DNA of 64,000 bases from Sphingopyxis sp. Lineage in GTDB: Bacteria; Pseudomonadota; Alphaproteobacteria; Sphingomonadales; Sphingomonadaceae. The DNA lies in NCBI GenBank assembly GCA_016793775.1, contig JAEULK010000043.1, forward strand, positions 124,001 to 188,000, read 5' to 3'. This document shows, in pieces, positions 17,162 to 25,285 of the stretch. Below the pieces are notes generated by a model, which was not told the DNA's origin, ran no database searches, and was given only the letters and a program-made list of their open reading frames with translations. The stretch's first letter is position 1, and each line of letters starts with the position of its first letter. The position numbers and the translations under genes are program-made.

Positions 17162-18105
17162 CGATCGATCCCGAGATCGCCGAATTCCTGGCCGTCATGA
17201 AAAAACGCTGGGCCGAGCATCCGCCGTTCGACACGTTGAGCTTTCCCGAACAACGCGCGGTGTCGGAGGCGGTGCGCGCGCATTGGACCGTCGGCGGTCC
17301 GGTGATGGCCGAGACGTTCGAGCGAAGCTTCGACGTCGGGGCGGGGGAATTGCGCGTCCGCATCTATCGGCCCGAGGGCGTGGCGGTTCCGGCGCCCGCT
17401 TTGGTCTATCTCCACGGTGGCGGGTTCACGCTCTTTTCGATCGATACGCATGATCGGCTGATGCGCGAATATGCCGCAGCGGGCGGCTTTGCCGTTGTCG
17501 GGGTCGATTATCCGCTGTCGCCCGAGCACCAACATCCGGTGGCGCTCGACCGGATCGAGGCGTTGATGCTGTGGCTGAAGGATCATGGCGCCACGCTTGG
17601 CATTGATGCGGCGCGGTTGGCGATGGGCGGCGATTCGGCGGGAGCCAACCTCTCCATCGCGACCACGCTGCGGCTGCGCGAGCGGGGGGAGCAGGCGCTG
17701 GTTCGGGCGATCCTGTCCAATTACGGCTATTTCACCCCCGAGGTTTCGGATGACGCCGAGGCGCGCTTCGGCGGGCCGGGGTCGATCATGGATCGCGCCG
17801 AGGCGCGGAGCTATTACGTCAACTATCTCGCCGATTGGGATGCGGGGGTGCGCGACCCCTTCGCCTGTCCGATCCTCGCCGACCTGGACGGACTGCCGCC
17901 GGTCATGCTCGTGATCCCCGAATGCGACCTGCTGACCGAGCAGTCGCTGGCGATGCAGGCGCGGCTGGAGGCGGCCGGCGTCGCGACTTCGGCGCAAATC
18001 TATGCCGGCGCGACCCACAGCTTCCTCGAGGCGATGGCGATCGCCGAAGTGGCGCGGCGCGCCATCCACGACGGCGCCGCCTTTGTGCGGAAACAACTCG
18101 CCTGA
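17158..18105 (+). CDS. Alpha/beta hydrolase, hormone-sensitive-lipase family
   Basis: The product has 315 residues and no signal peptide. The oxyanion motif HGGGF and the nucleophile motif GDSAG identify the HSL (bacterial family IV) esterases; Asp in ECDLLTEQ and His in GATHSF complete the expected triad. It would hydrolyse short- or medium-chain esters in the cytoplasm. The ATG at 17158 overlaps the stop of the propeller amidohydrolase. It is the last gene of the operon and converges directly on the CoA-transferase gene, with no base between the two stop codons. Confidence 0.87.
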   Translation: MTIDPEIAEFLAVMKKRWAEHPPFDTLSFPEQRAVSEAVRAHWTVGGPVMAETFERSFDVGAGELRVRIYRPEGVAVPAPALVYLHGGGFTLFSIDTHDRLMREYAAAGGFAVVGVDYPLSPEHQHPVALDRIEALMLWLKDHGATLGIDAARLAMGGDSAGANLSIATTLRLRERGEQALVRAILSNYGYFTPEVSDDAEARFGGPGSIMDRAEARSYYVNYLADWDAGVRDPFACPILADLDGLPPVMLVIPECDLLTEQSLAMQARLEAAGVATSAQIYAGATHSFLEAMAIAEVARRAIHDGAAFVRKQLA

Positions 18106-19296
18106 TCAGGTCTGGGCGACCACGCCGCCGCGAATGAGCGTTTCGATATCGCCGTCCGTCATCCCCGCTTCACGCAATATGGCGCGGCTGTCGGCGCCGA
18201 GCGCGCGCGGCGCGGTGTCGGCTGCTGCGGGGATTCCGTCGAACAGCACCGGTTGCGGCAAGGCGCGCTTGATGCTGTCGGGATAACCCGCAGGCACGTC
18301 GAAAAAGCCGATCTCTGCCAGATGCGGATCGTCGAGCAGGCCGGGAAGGTCGGGCACCTGCGAGCAGGGAATATCGCGGGCGGCGAGCCGTTCCAGCCAG
18401 TCGGCGGTCGATCGCGCCGGCAGGCTTTGCGCCACGATTGCATAGAGTGCATCGATATGCGCGGGACGCTCGCGCGGGTCGGCGAACCACGGCTGCTCGA
18501 TGATATCGTCGCGGCCGATTTCGGTCAGGAAGGAATGCCATTGGCGGTCGGTATAGGGCAGTACGGCGATCCAGCCGTCGGCGGTGCGGAACGGCCGGCG
18601 GTTGGGCGACAGGATGCGCGGATAACCGAGCGCGCCATCGGTCGCGAAGGTCGCCCCCGCCAGATGTTCGTTGAGCAGGAAGGCGGCGAGCGCCTCGAAC
18701 ATCGGTACCTCGACCTTGATGGCGCCGGTGCGCCCGCCCGCGCGCGCAACCAGCGCCGCCATGATGCCATAAACCGCGTGCAGCGCCGCGACCTTGTCGG
18801 CGAGCACGGTCGGCACGAAGCGGGGAGCGGCACCCGTCGCGCTCTCCAGTCCCGCGAGCCCGCTTGCCGCCTGGATGATGTCGTCGAAGGCGGGGCGGTC
18901 GCGATAGGGGCCCCGCTGTCCGAAGCCGATCGCGGCGCAATGAATAATGGTCGGGTTTATGGCGGAGACGGCGTCGAAGCCAAGCCCGAGCCGTTCGGCG
19001 GCATCGACGCGCATATTGTGGAACAGCACGTCCGCGGTGCCGATCAATCGCGCCAGCGCGGCCTTCCCCTCAGGCCTCTTGAGGTCGATGGCCAGCATCC
19101 GCTTGTTGCGGTTGTTGTTGAGGAACAGCGCCCCGCCGTCGGGGCCCGTCGGATGGGCATATCGCGCGATATCGCCGTCGAGTGCCTCGACCTTGATCAC
19201 CTCGGCGCCGAGGTCGGCGAGAATCTGCCCGGCATAGGGGCCGAGCACGACCGCGCTGACCTCGATGATCCGGATCCCCTCAAGCAGCGGCAACAT
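18106..19296 (-). CDS. Family III acyl-CoA transferase (CaiB/BaiF type)
   Basis: The product has 396 residues. The N-terminal Rossmann-like part (GIRIIEVSAVVLGPYAGQILADLGAEVIKVE), NNNRNKRMLAIDLKRPEGK and the Asp in QAASGLAG-flanking sequence match the family, which moves CoA between carboxylic acids through a glutamyl or aspartyl anhydride. I chose the ATG at 19296 because AAGGAG lies six bases upstream; an ATG two codons earlier is too close to it. A palindromic element lies 17 bases upstream and is shared with the aldehyde dehydrogenase gene at 36603, suggesting common control. It likely activates a carboxylate produced elsewhere in this region. Confidence 0.87.
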   Translation of the reverse strand: MLPLLEGIRIIEVSAVVLGPYAGQILADLGAEVIKVEALDGDIARYAHPTGPDGGALFLNNNRNKRMLAIDLKRPEGKAALARLIGTADVLFHNMRVDAAERLGLGFDAVSAINPTIIHCAAIGFGQRGPYRDRPAFDDIIQAASGLAGLESATGAAPRFVPTVLADKVAALHAVYGIMAALVARAGGRTGAIKVEVPMFEALAAFLLNEHLAGATFATDGALGYPRILSPNRRPFRTADGWIAVLPYTDRQWHSFLTEIGRDDIIEQPWFADPRERPAHIDALYAIVAQSLPARSTADWLERLAARDIPCSQVPDLPGLLDDPHLAEIGFFDVPAGYPDSIKRALPQPVLFDGIPAAADTAPRALGADSRAILREAGMTDGDIETLIRGGVVAQT

Positions 19297-19312
19297 CGAC
19301 ATCTCCTTGGCG

Positions 19313-19358
19313 TTTCATCTCCATATAGAGACAAAATAATGCACCAGTAGAGATGAAA
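19313..19358. promoter_or_regulatory. Palindromic operator candidate upstream of the CoA-transferase
   Basis: TTTCATCTC (19313-19321) and GAGATGAAA (19350-19358) are perfect inverted repeats. Inside, TCTCCATATAGAGA (19318-19331) is itself a near-palindrome. The left part aligns with 36544-36565 in front of the aldehyde dehydrogenase gene, sharing ATATAG and GACAA in the same register. An IclR or similar regulator could bind it. Confidence 0.5.
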
Positions 19359-19431
19359 TGTTGCGATTCGACAATCTTCGCTACCCTGTGGCACCTCGCT
19401 TTGGTGACTCGTCGCGCTTCATTTTTCGCAG

Positions 19432-19492
19432 TTACCCGCGGGTAAGCGCTCGATCGGTGGCAAAATCCACCCATCAAAGTGCCCTTTTACCC
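19432..19492 (+). promoter_or_regulatory. TTACCC half-sites upstream of the second TonB receptor
   Basis: TTACCCGCGGGTAA (19432-19445) is a perfect 14-bp palindrome. Further down, CCACCC (19467-19472) and TTACCC (19487-19492) are 20 bases apart, start to start, and end 105 bases before the receptor start. The layout fits the paired TTACCC sites at five other places. The rest of the 300-base gap 19297-19596 holds the palindrome at 19313-19358 and the receptor leader; I see nothing else in it. Confidence 0.6.
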
Positions 19493-19596
19493 GATTCCGG
19501 CCAACCACAGATTTTCAGGCGATCTACACTCGCATGACAGTTCAACGACGACCGAGGGTTTCAGGGTCCAGGCCAACAGAAAGAGAAGGGGGCGTT

Positions 19597-21681
19597 ATGA
19601 TGCGCGTTTGTCTACATCGTGCGATGGTGATGCGGGGTTCGATCGGGGTTTCGCTGTTGGCGCTTGCCTGCGCACAGCCGGCTTACGCCCAGTCCGAAAC
19701 CACCGATGAATCGGATATCGTGGTCACCGGGACGAGTGCCACATCGGCGACCAAGACCGACACCCCCATCTTGCGCATTCCGCAGGCGATCGAAGTCATC
19801 ACGGTCGAAGAGTTGCAGGACCGCGGCGCGCTGAATATCCGCGAAGCACTGAAATATACGGCAGGCGTCTATAACGGCGGGGATGACTCGCGCGGCGATT
19901 TCAACATCATTCGCGGCTTCGAATCGATCCTCTACGTCGACGGGCTGAAGCGCAACTATGGCTTCGTCTATATGCCGCGTCCCGAGGTTGCGACGCTGGA
20001 GCGGCTCGAGGTTCTCGTCGGTCCAGCATCGGTGCTGTACGGCGCGGGCAGCTCGGGCGGCATCACCAACCTGCAGAGCAAGCGCCCGCAGTTCGACTTC
20101 GGCGGCAGCGCGAGCGTCAGCTATGGCAGTTTCGAGCGTAAGGAAGCGACCGTCGATGTCACCGGCCCGCTCAGTGATACGCTGGCTGCGCGCTTCGTCG
20201 GCGTCGTGCGCGATTCGAACTCGCGCCTCGACTTCACGCGCAACGATCGCATCGTCGCACAGGGTGCGCTGACCTGGCGACCGAGCGACCGCACCGACAT
20301 CACCGCGATCGGCATTTATCAGCAAGACAATAACCCGCCGAACTATAATGTCGTGCCGCTGGTCGGCTCGCTCTATGCGCTGGCTGGCGATCGTATCCCG
20401 GACTCGCGCTTCCTGGGCGAGCCGGGGATCAACCGTGGCGATAAGGAATATACGGCGCTGTCGCTGTTCGCGACCCACGAATTTTCGGATGCGTTCAGCA
20501 TCCGCAGTTCGTCCCGCTACACCTGGGCCAACACCAAGCAGGCCGAATATTATCTCGCGACCTATCTGAGTCCGGGCGGGCCGCTCGATCCGTTCCTGCC
20601 CGGCACGACGATGATTCCGCGGAACCTGTTCGCGATCAACATCAAATATCGCACGTTCAATACCGACAACGGCGTCGCGTTCAAATTCGATACCGGTCCG
20701 GCTTCGCATCAGCTGATCGCGGGCATCGACTATTCCTATTTCAAGCAGGTGTCGGGCCAGGCCTTTGTCGAGAATGCCGGCGCGATCGACGTTTATAACC
20801 CGGTCTATGGCAATGCGCCCGGTCCGGTCTTCACCTTCTTCAACACGCAAATATTGAAGCAGACCGGCTTCTATGTGCAGGACCAGATCGATTTCGGCCA
20901 GGTGGCGTCGCTGGTCGTCGGCATCCGGCGCGATCGGTACAGCAAGGTGGATGTGGGTGCGAATCCCGAAAGGACCAACAAGACGACCAAGCGCGCCGGA
21001 CTGACGATCAACGCCACGTCGACGCTGGCGCCCTATTTCAGCTATTCGGAATCCTTCCTGCCGATCTCGGGCCTCAACCAGTTCGGCAGCACCTATCAGC
21101 CGCTGTTCGGCAAGCAGGTGGAAGTCGGTGTGAAGTGGCAGCCGGCCCGTTCGACGATGCTGCGCGTGTCGCTCTATGATCTGAAGGAAGACAATGCGCT
21201 GCGTACCGATCCGAACAATCCGCTGAATTCGATCCAGACCGGCTCGGTCAAGGCGAAGGGCTTCGAGTTCCAAGCCAACCATAATATCGCCGACGATTTT
21301 TCGATCACCGCAGCCTTCGCATACGGCAAGGTCCGGCTTTCGGGACAAAATCGCCAGCGCGACGACACCCCGCAATATCTGGCGAGCATCTTCGGCACCA
21401 AGACGGTCCAGCTTACCAATGATGTGAGCATGCGCCTTGGCGGCGGCGTGCGATATCAAGGCAAGCAGATGTCGGACCCGTTCGGCGGTGCCTTCGTCGT
21501 CGAAACGCCCAGCTACACGCTGGTCGATGCGATGCTGGCCTTCGACTACAACGACTGGACGTTGCAGTTCAACGCGATCAACCTGTTCGACGACGTCTAT
21601 TATCCGAGCTGCTCGGCCTTCGGATCGTGCGCCAACGGCGAGCCGCGGACGGTGCAGGGGACGCTGACCTACAAGTTCTGA
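19597..21681 (+). CDS. TonB-dependent siderophore receptor
   Basis: The product has 694 residues. A signal peptide ends at PAYAQ. Then come the TonB-box-like DIVVTGTS, a plug domain (FNIIRGFESILYVDGLKR, GPASVLYGAGSSGGITNL) and a barrel ending in TYKF. The sequence resembles ferrichrome/siderophore receptors. I chose the ATG at 19597, preceded by AGAAGGGGG; an in-frame ATG 21 codons upstream lacks a ribosome site. Its promoter region has the TTACCC pair linked to the MalT-like regulator. A strong terminator follows and then the flavoprotein gene. Uptake of a ferric or other bulky complex is the family expectation. Confidence 0.87.
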   Translation: MMRVCLHRAMVMRGSIGVSLLALACAQPAYAQSETTDESDIVVTGTSATSATKTDTPILRIPQAIEVITVEELQDRGALNIREALKYTAGVYNGGDDSRGDFNIIRGFESILYVDGLKRNYGFVYMPRPEVATLERLEVLVGPASVLYGAGSSGGITNLQSKRPQFDFGGSASVSYGSFERKEATVDVTGPLSDTLAARFVGVVRDSNSRLDFTRNDRIVAQGALTWRPSDRTDITAIGIYQQDNNPPNYNVVPLVGSLYALAGDRIPDSRFLGEPGINRGDKEYTALSLFATHEFSDAFSIRSSSRYTWANTKQAEYYLATYLSPGGPLDPFLPGTTMIPRNLFAINIKYRTFNTDNGVAFKFDTGPASHQLIAGIDYSYFKQVSGQAFVENAGAIDVYNPVYGNAPGPVFTFFNTQILKQTGFYVQDQIDFGQVASLVVGIRRDRYSKVDVGANPERTNKTTKRAGLTINATSTLAPYFSYSESFLPISGLNQFGSTYQPLFGKQVEVGVKWQPARSTMLRVSLYDLKEDNALRTDPNNPLNSIQTGSVKAKGFEFQANHNIADDFSITAAFAYGKVRLSGQNRQRDDTPQYLASIFGTKTVQLTNDVSMRLGGGVRYQGKQMSDPFGGAFVVETPSYTLVDAMLAFDYNDWTLQFNAINLFDDVYYPSCSAFGSCANGEPRTVQGTLTYKF

Positions 21682-21710
21682 ACCGAGCAATAGCCAAGGT
21701 CTTCATGGGG

Positions 21711-21742
21711 CGGCGGCCGGGGCATCCCCGGCCGCCGTTTTT
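21711..21742 (+). terminator. Rho-independent terminator after the TonB receptor
   Basis: A 12-bp GC stem (CGGCGGCCGGGG at 21711-21722 with CCCCGGCCGCCG at 21726-21737), loop CAT, then five T. It ends 24 bases before the next ATG, so the flavoprotein gene either has a promoter in this short gap or depends on read-through. Confidence 0.9.
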
Positions 21743-21766
21743 CTTGGGGCATAGGAGGGGCGCACG

Positions 21767-23701
21767 ATGAGCGGACAAAGGTCGGACGAGTTGCTCGGCA
21801 TGGGCAGCCGCATCACGCGGCGCGATTTCTTCAACGGCGCGATGGTCGCGAGCGGCGCAGCGCTGGTCGCGGGCTGCGGAGGTGGCGCAGGCGAGAGCGA
21901 AGGCCCTTGGAGGCCTTCGGGATCGTCATGGACGGGCTATGGTGGGGTCGGCGACTATGCCTGGTCGAACGGCAATACGCAGGCGGTTGCCAACGCGGCC
22001 CACGGCATCCGCGACGGTGTTTATACCGATCCCGCCGCGAAGCCGGTCGATGAGGATTTCGATCTCGTGATTGTCGGCGGGGGCTTTTCGGGGATGACCG
22101 CGGCTTATGAATTTTCCAAGCGCGCGGGCGACGGGAAGACCTGCCTGCTGCTGGACAATCATCCGGTGGTCGGCGGCGAGGCGAAGCAGAATGAGTTCGA
22201 CGTCGATGGCCGGCGGCTGATCGCGCCACAGGGATCGAATGGCGCCATCGTCCCGCGTCCCGCCTATGTGCGGGGCAGTTTCGGCGAGGGCACCTATGAC
22301 ATCTTCACCGACTATTATCGCGAGTTCGGACTTCCTACCGAATATGATCTCGAACCGCTCGGCGGCGGGGCCGAGAAATATGAGCTGACCGACTATCATT
22401 TCGGCCCGATGGCCCCGGCGTGGGAAAAGGCCTATGCCACCGGCTATCATTTTCCCGGCACGGGCTGGGTCGCCAATCCGACCAAGGATGGTTTCGCCAG
22501 GACGCCTTGGTCTGCCGCGGCGAAGAAGGACCTCGACGATTTCGTCGCCGACCGGCGCGATGGGCTGGCGGGCGTTGCGGACCCGGAGAAATGGCTCGAT
22601 ACGCTCACCTATTATCAGCTGCTCGATAAATTGGGCTATGGCACCGAGGTCCGAAATTACATCGACCCCGGCATCGCAGTCGGCAATTATGGCGTCTGCG
22701 GCAGCGGCATTTCGGCCTTTGCGGCGCACCGGCTGCGGCTCCCCGGCACGACGATCAAGGACAAGGTGATTGCGTCGTCCGACATCGGGCTCGTCTCCTT
22801 TCCCGGCGGCAACACCGCCTTCATGCGCATCATGTTGCAGCGGATTATCCCCGGTGCGATCCGCACGAACGCGACTGGCAGCCTTGCCCCTGTCGGCGGC
22901 ACGATAGACTCCGCGAAGCTCGACCGGGCGGGCAACAAGATCCGCATCCGCTCGGGATCGACCGCGATCGACGTGCGGCACCCCGGCGACGCGGCGACGG
23001 CCGACCATGCCATCGTCAGCTATGTGCGGGGCGGCAAGGCCCGCCGCGTGCGGGCGAAGGCGGTGGTGATGGCGTCGGGCGGATGGGTGAACCGGCGCAT
23101 CGTCGCAGATATGCCCGACGCGCATCGCAAGGCCTATGGCGAATTCCATCACGGGCCGGTGATGATCGCGAATGTCGCGCTTCGCAACTGGCGCGCCTTC
23201 GACACGCTCGGCTTCACCAACACGCGCTGGTTCGACGCGCTTGGCTGGCAGACCTCGATCCGGCGCAATGTCGATATGGGCGGCGCACCCACCTTCACGC
23301 CCGACAGCCCGACGGTGCTGACCTTCTATATTCCCTTCCTGCACCCCGACCTTCCCGGCCCGCAGCAGGGGCCCGCTGGGCGCGCACAGCTGTTCGCAAC
23401 CAGCTATGCCGATTTCGAGCGCCAGCTGCGCGAGCAACTCACTGCCGGTTTCGCCGCCGCGGGTTTCGATGCGAAGCGCGACATTGCGGGGATCATCCTC
23501 AACCGCTGGGGCCACGCCTATGTCGCGCCGCAGCCGGGTTTCTATTTCGGCCGCGACGGCACGCCCCCGCCGTCGGACGTGATTCGCCAACCGCACGGCC
23601 GCATCGTGTTTGCCCATTCCGAACTGCTCGGCGAGATGGCGATGGCGCACGCGATGCACGAGGCCTATCGCGCGGCGGGTCAGGTCATGGGTCTGCTCTA
23701 G
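21767..23701 (+). CDS. Tat-exported FAD-dependent oxidoreductase, spermidine-dehydrogenase-like
   Basis: The product has 644 residues. A twin-arginine signal (SRITRRDFFNG, Arg18-Arg19) leads into a lipobox-like LVAGC with Cys37, so the protein may be a Tat-exported lipoprotein. The FAD-binding motif is DLVIVGGGFSGMTAAYEF (about residue 100), and NNP-type second motifs follow (RRVRAKAVVMASGG). The ITRRDFFNG start and the overall arrangement resemble the SpdH spermidine dehydrogenase family, but the substrate could be another amine or alcohol. AGGAGGGG precedes the ATG. It follows the TonB receptor and may oxidise what that receptor imports. Confidence 0.78.
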   Translation: MSGQRSDELLGMGSRITRRDFFNGAMVASGAALVAGCGGGAGESEGPWRPSGSSWTGYGGVGDYAWSNGNTQAVANAAHGIRDGVYTDPAAKPVDEDFDLVIVGGGFSGMTAAYEFSKRAGDGKTCLLLDNHPVVGGEAKQNEFDVDGRRLIAPQGSNGAIVPRPAYVRGSFGEGTYDIFTDYYREFGLPTEYDLEPLGGGAEKYELTDYHFGPMAPAWEKAYATGYHFPGTGWVANPTKDGFARTPWSAAAKKDLDDFVADRRDGLAGVADPEKWLDTLTYYQLLDKLGYGTEVRNYIDPGIAVGNYGVCGSGISAFAAHRLRLPGTTIKDKVIASSDIGLVSFPGGNTAFMRIMLQRIIPGAIRTNATGSLAPVGGTIDSAKLDRAGNKIRIRSGSTAIDVRHPGDAATADHAIVSYVRGGKARRVRAKAVVMASGGWVNRRIVADMPDAHRKAYGEFHHGPVMIANVALRNWRAFDTLGFTNTRWFDALGWQTSIRRNVDMGGAPTFTPDSPTVLTFYIPFLHPDLPGPQQGPAGRAQLFATSYADFERQLREQLTAGFAAAGFDAKRDIAGIILNRWGHAYVAPQPGFYFGRDGTPPPSDVIRQPHGRIVFAHSELLGEMAMAHAMHEAYRAAGQVMGLL

Positions 23702-23732
23702 GGCCGATCGACATTCAGCCCTGACGGCCTGC

Positions 23733-23809
23733 AAATGGCGGCTTTCCGCGCTTCCGGTGCTCACATACTTTAAGTACGCTGCGCTCCGGGTCACGGAAAA
23801 CCACCATTT
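23733..23809. repeat. Large imperfect palindrome between convergent genes
   Basis: The left arm beginning AAATGGCGGCTTTCCG and the reverse complement of the right arm (AAATGGTGGTTTTCCG) match at most positions over about 38 bases around the central ACTTTAAGT. It would fold into a long hairpin on either strand and sits in the 147-base gap between two convergent genes. It may act as a bidirectional terminator or be a genome-wide repeated extragenic palindrome; only one copy lies in this window. Confidence 0.65.
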
Positions 23810-23848
23810 TCGGCACGTCATCTTCTGAATGCCGATTGGCCCTAGGGC

Positions 23849-24520
23849 TCAGGTTTCGGCCCACATCCGCCACAGGTCGCTGGTGTTGCGCGTCAGCGTG
23901 TCGAACGCGGCGCTCTTGCCGCCCTCCGCAAACATCGTCGCGCGCAGATTTTCCAGCTCGAACAGCACGCGCCGCTTGTCGGCCTCGCGCACGAGGCTCT
24001 GGATCCAGCCCACCGCGACGTCGCGCCGGCCCGACGTCACCTTGGTCACCTGGTGCACCGAATTGGCGGGATAGAGGATCGCGGCGCCGGCGGGCAGTTT
24101 GAACGCGCGCGTGCCGGCGGGCTCGTCGATCTCGAGCTCGCCACCCTCATAGCTTTCGGGATCGGACAGGAAGAGCGTGTAGGCCAGATCGATGCGTGTC
24201 TGTGGGTGGTCGCCCATCAGGGCGTTGTCGACATGCGGGCCATAGCCCATGCCCTCGGTATAGCGGCTGAACAGTAGGGGCCGCATGGTGCGGGGCATTG
24301 CGGCCATCGCAAAAAAGCGATTGGCTGCGAGCGCCTCGCTGACCATCGCCTGCATGGCGGCATAGTCCCGGGAATTGCCGGCGACCTGTTTGTTTTCCTT
24401 CACCCCCGCCGCGGCCCAGCCGGCGGTTTCGCGGCCGTCGATGAAGTGCTGCTTGTCCATCATGCCGACCAGCTTCTTGAGCTGGTCGGCAGTCAGGATA
24501 TCGGGGATGCAAATCAGCAA
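23849..24520 (-). CDS. PKHD-type Fe(II)/2-oxoglutarate hydroxylase (PiuC/YbiX-like)
   Basis: The product has 223 residues. The double-stranded beta-helix core shows the iron ligands His and Asp in YGPHVDNALMG, a distal His in NSVHQVTKV, and the 2-oxoglutarate arginine in SGRRDVAVGW. Family members sit beside TonB siderophore receptors and respond to iron, although their substrate is unproven. Translation probably starts at TTG (24520) after AAAGG; the N-terminus LLICIPDIL then lines up with the family's usual MLxxIPxxL. It begins 10 bases after the stop of the unknown secreted protein and is cotranscribed with it. Confidence 0.87.
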   Translation of the reverse strand: MLICIPDILTADQLKKLVGMMDKQHFIDGRETAGWAAAGVKENKQVAGNSRDYAAMQAMVSEALAANRFFAMAAMPRTMRPLLFSRYTEGMGYGPHVDNALMGDHPQTRIDLAYTLFLSDPESYEGGELEIDEPAGTRAFKLPAGAAILYPANSVHQVTKVTSGRRDVAVGWIQSLVREADKRRVLFELENLRATMFAEGGKSAAFDTLTRNTSDLWRMWAET

Positions 24521-24530
24521 AAGCCGGCCT

Positions 24531-25157
24531 TTACATATCGGGCGCGGCGCCCTTCTTCAGGGCGTGCGCCTTACCCGAAACGGTCCCGTCGGGCTTCACC
24601 ATCGCGACGCTATCCATCACGAAGAACATCGTATAGCAACCCGCGATCTGTGACTTTCCGGCCCAGGTTATGTCAACGCATAGCTTATTGTCTTCGGTCT
24701 TCCAGGTGCCCGTCACAGGCTCGTTGACCTGTGCGCTGCATACGCCTTCATAGAGGAGCAGGCCGTCGCCCGGCGTTTCCTTGGTGGGGCATTTCTTCAC
24801 ATCGACGGCGTCGTACCGGATGTTGTAGCCGCCGACCTTGCCGTCCGCGCCATATTGGTGTGCATAATGGTAGGGGATGGCGAGCGTGTTGCCGGTCAGC
24901 GCCTTGCCGATCTGTTCGGTGGTCAGCGCCGGGAAAGACAATGTCGGCCAGACGCGGTGCGACCCGATGCCGTTCTCACCGCCTTCGCCCGCGAGCATCA
25001 GCGACAGCGCCTTGTCGAAACCGGTGGGATAGACGTGCTCGCTCGGCTGGGGCGCCTGCGGCGCATTGGGGTCGGCGGCGGTGGCGGGCACCGCCATCGT
25101 GGTGGCGGCGGCGACGCCCGCGGCCACCGTCCACATCTTCATGGTAAATTTCTGCAT
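24531..25157 (-). CDS. Secreted protein of unknown family with four cysteines
   Basis: The product has 208 residues. A signal peptide ends near PATAAD (residue 28). The mature protein has four cysteines (KKCPTK, EGVCSAQ, NKLCVDI, AGCYTMF), which could form two disulfides, and a beta-rich second half containing WKTEDNKLCVDITW. That half recalls small lipocalin- or DUF995-like secreted proteins, but I cannot name the family. GGGAGGT lies 8 bases before the ATG. The promoter region carries two GGGTAA/TTACCC boxes (25259, 25279). It is cotranscribed with the PKHD hydroxylase. Confidence 0.75.
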   Translation of the reverse strand: MQKFTMKMWTVAAGVAAATTMAVPATAADPNAPQAPQPSEHVYPTGFDKALSLMLAGEGGENGIGSHRVWPTLSFPALTTEQIGKALTGNTLAIPYHYAHQYGADGKVGGYNIRYDAVDVKKCPTKETPGDGLLLYEGVCSAQVNEPVTGTWKTEDNKLCVDITWAGKSQIAGCYTMFFVMDSVAMVKPDGTVSGKAHALKKGAAPDM

Positions 25158-25258
25158 GTCTCAAGACCTCCCTATTGACGATCCAGCCGGCACCCGATGC
25201 GCCGAACCTGCCCGAAGCGAACTCAGCACAAAGGGGCAGGGCGGTCAGCAGGGCCTTT

Positions 25259-25284
25259 GGGTAAGCGGCGGGTGCGAAGGGTAA
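25259..25284 (-). promoter_or_regulatory. Paired TTACCC boxes upstream of the unknown secreted protein
   Basis: GGGTAA at 25259-25264 and 25279-25284 on the plus strand, that is TTACCC twice on the minus strand, 20 bases apart. They lie 102 bases upstream of the start at 25157, the same layout as the other TTACCC pairs. Confidence 0.62.
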
Positions 25285-25285
25285 G

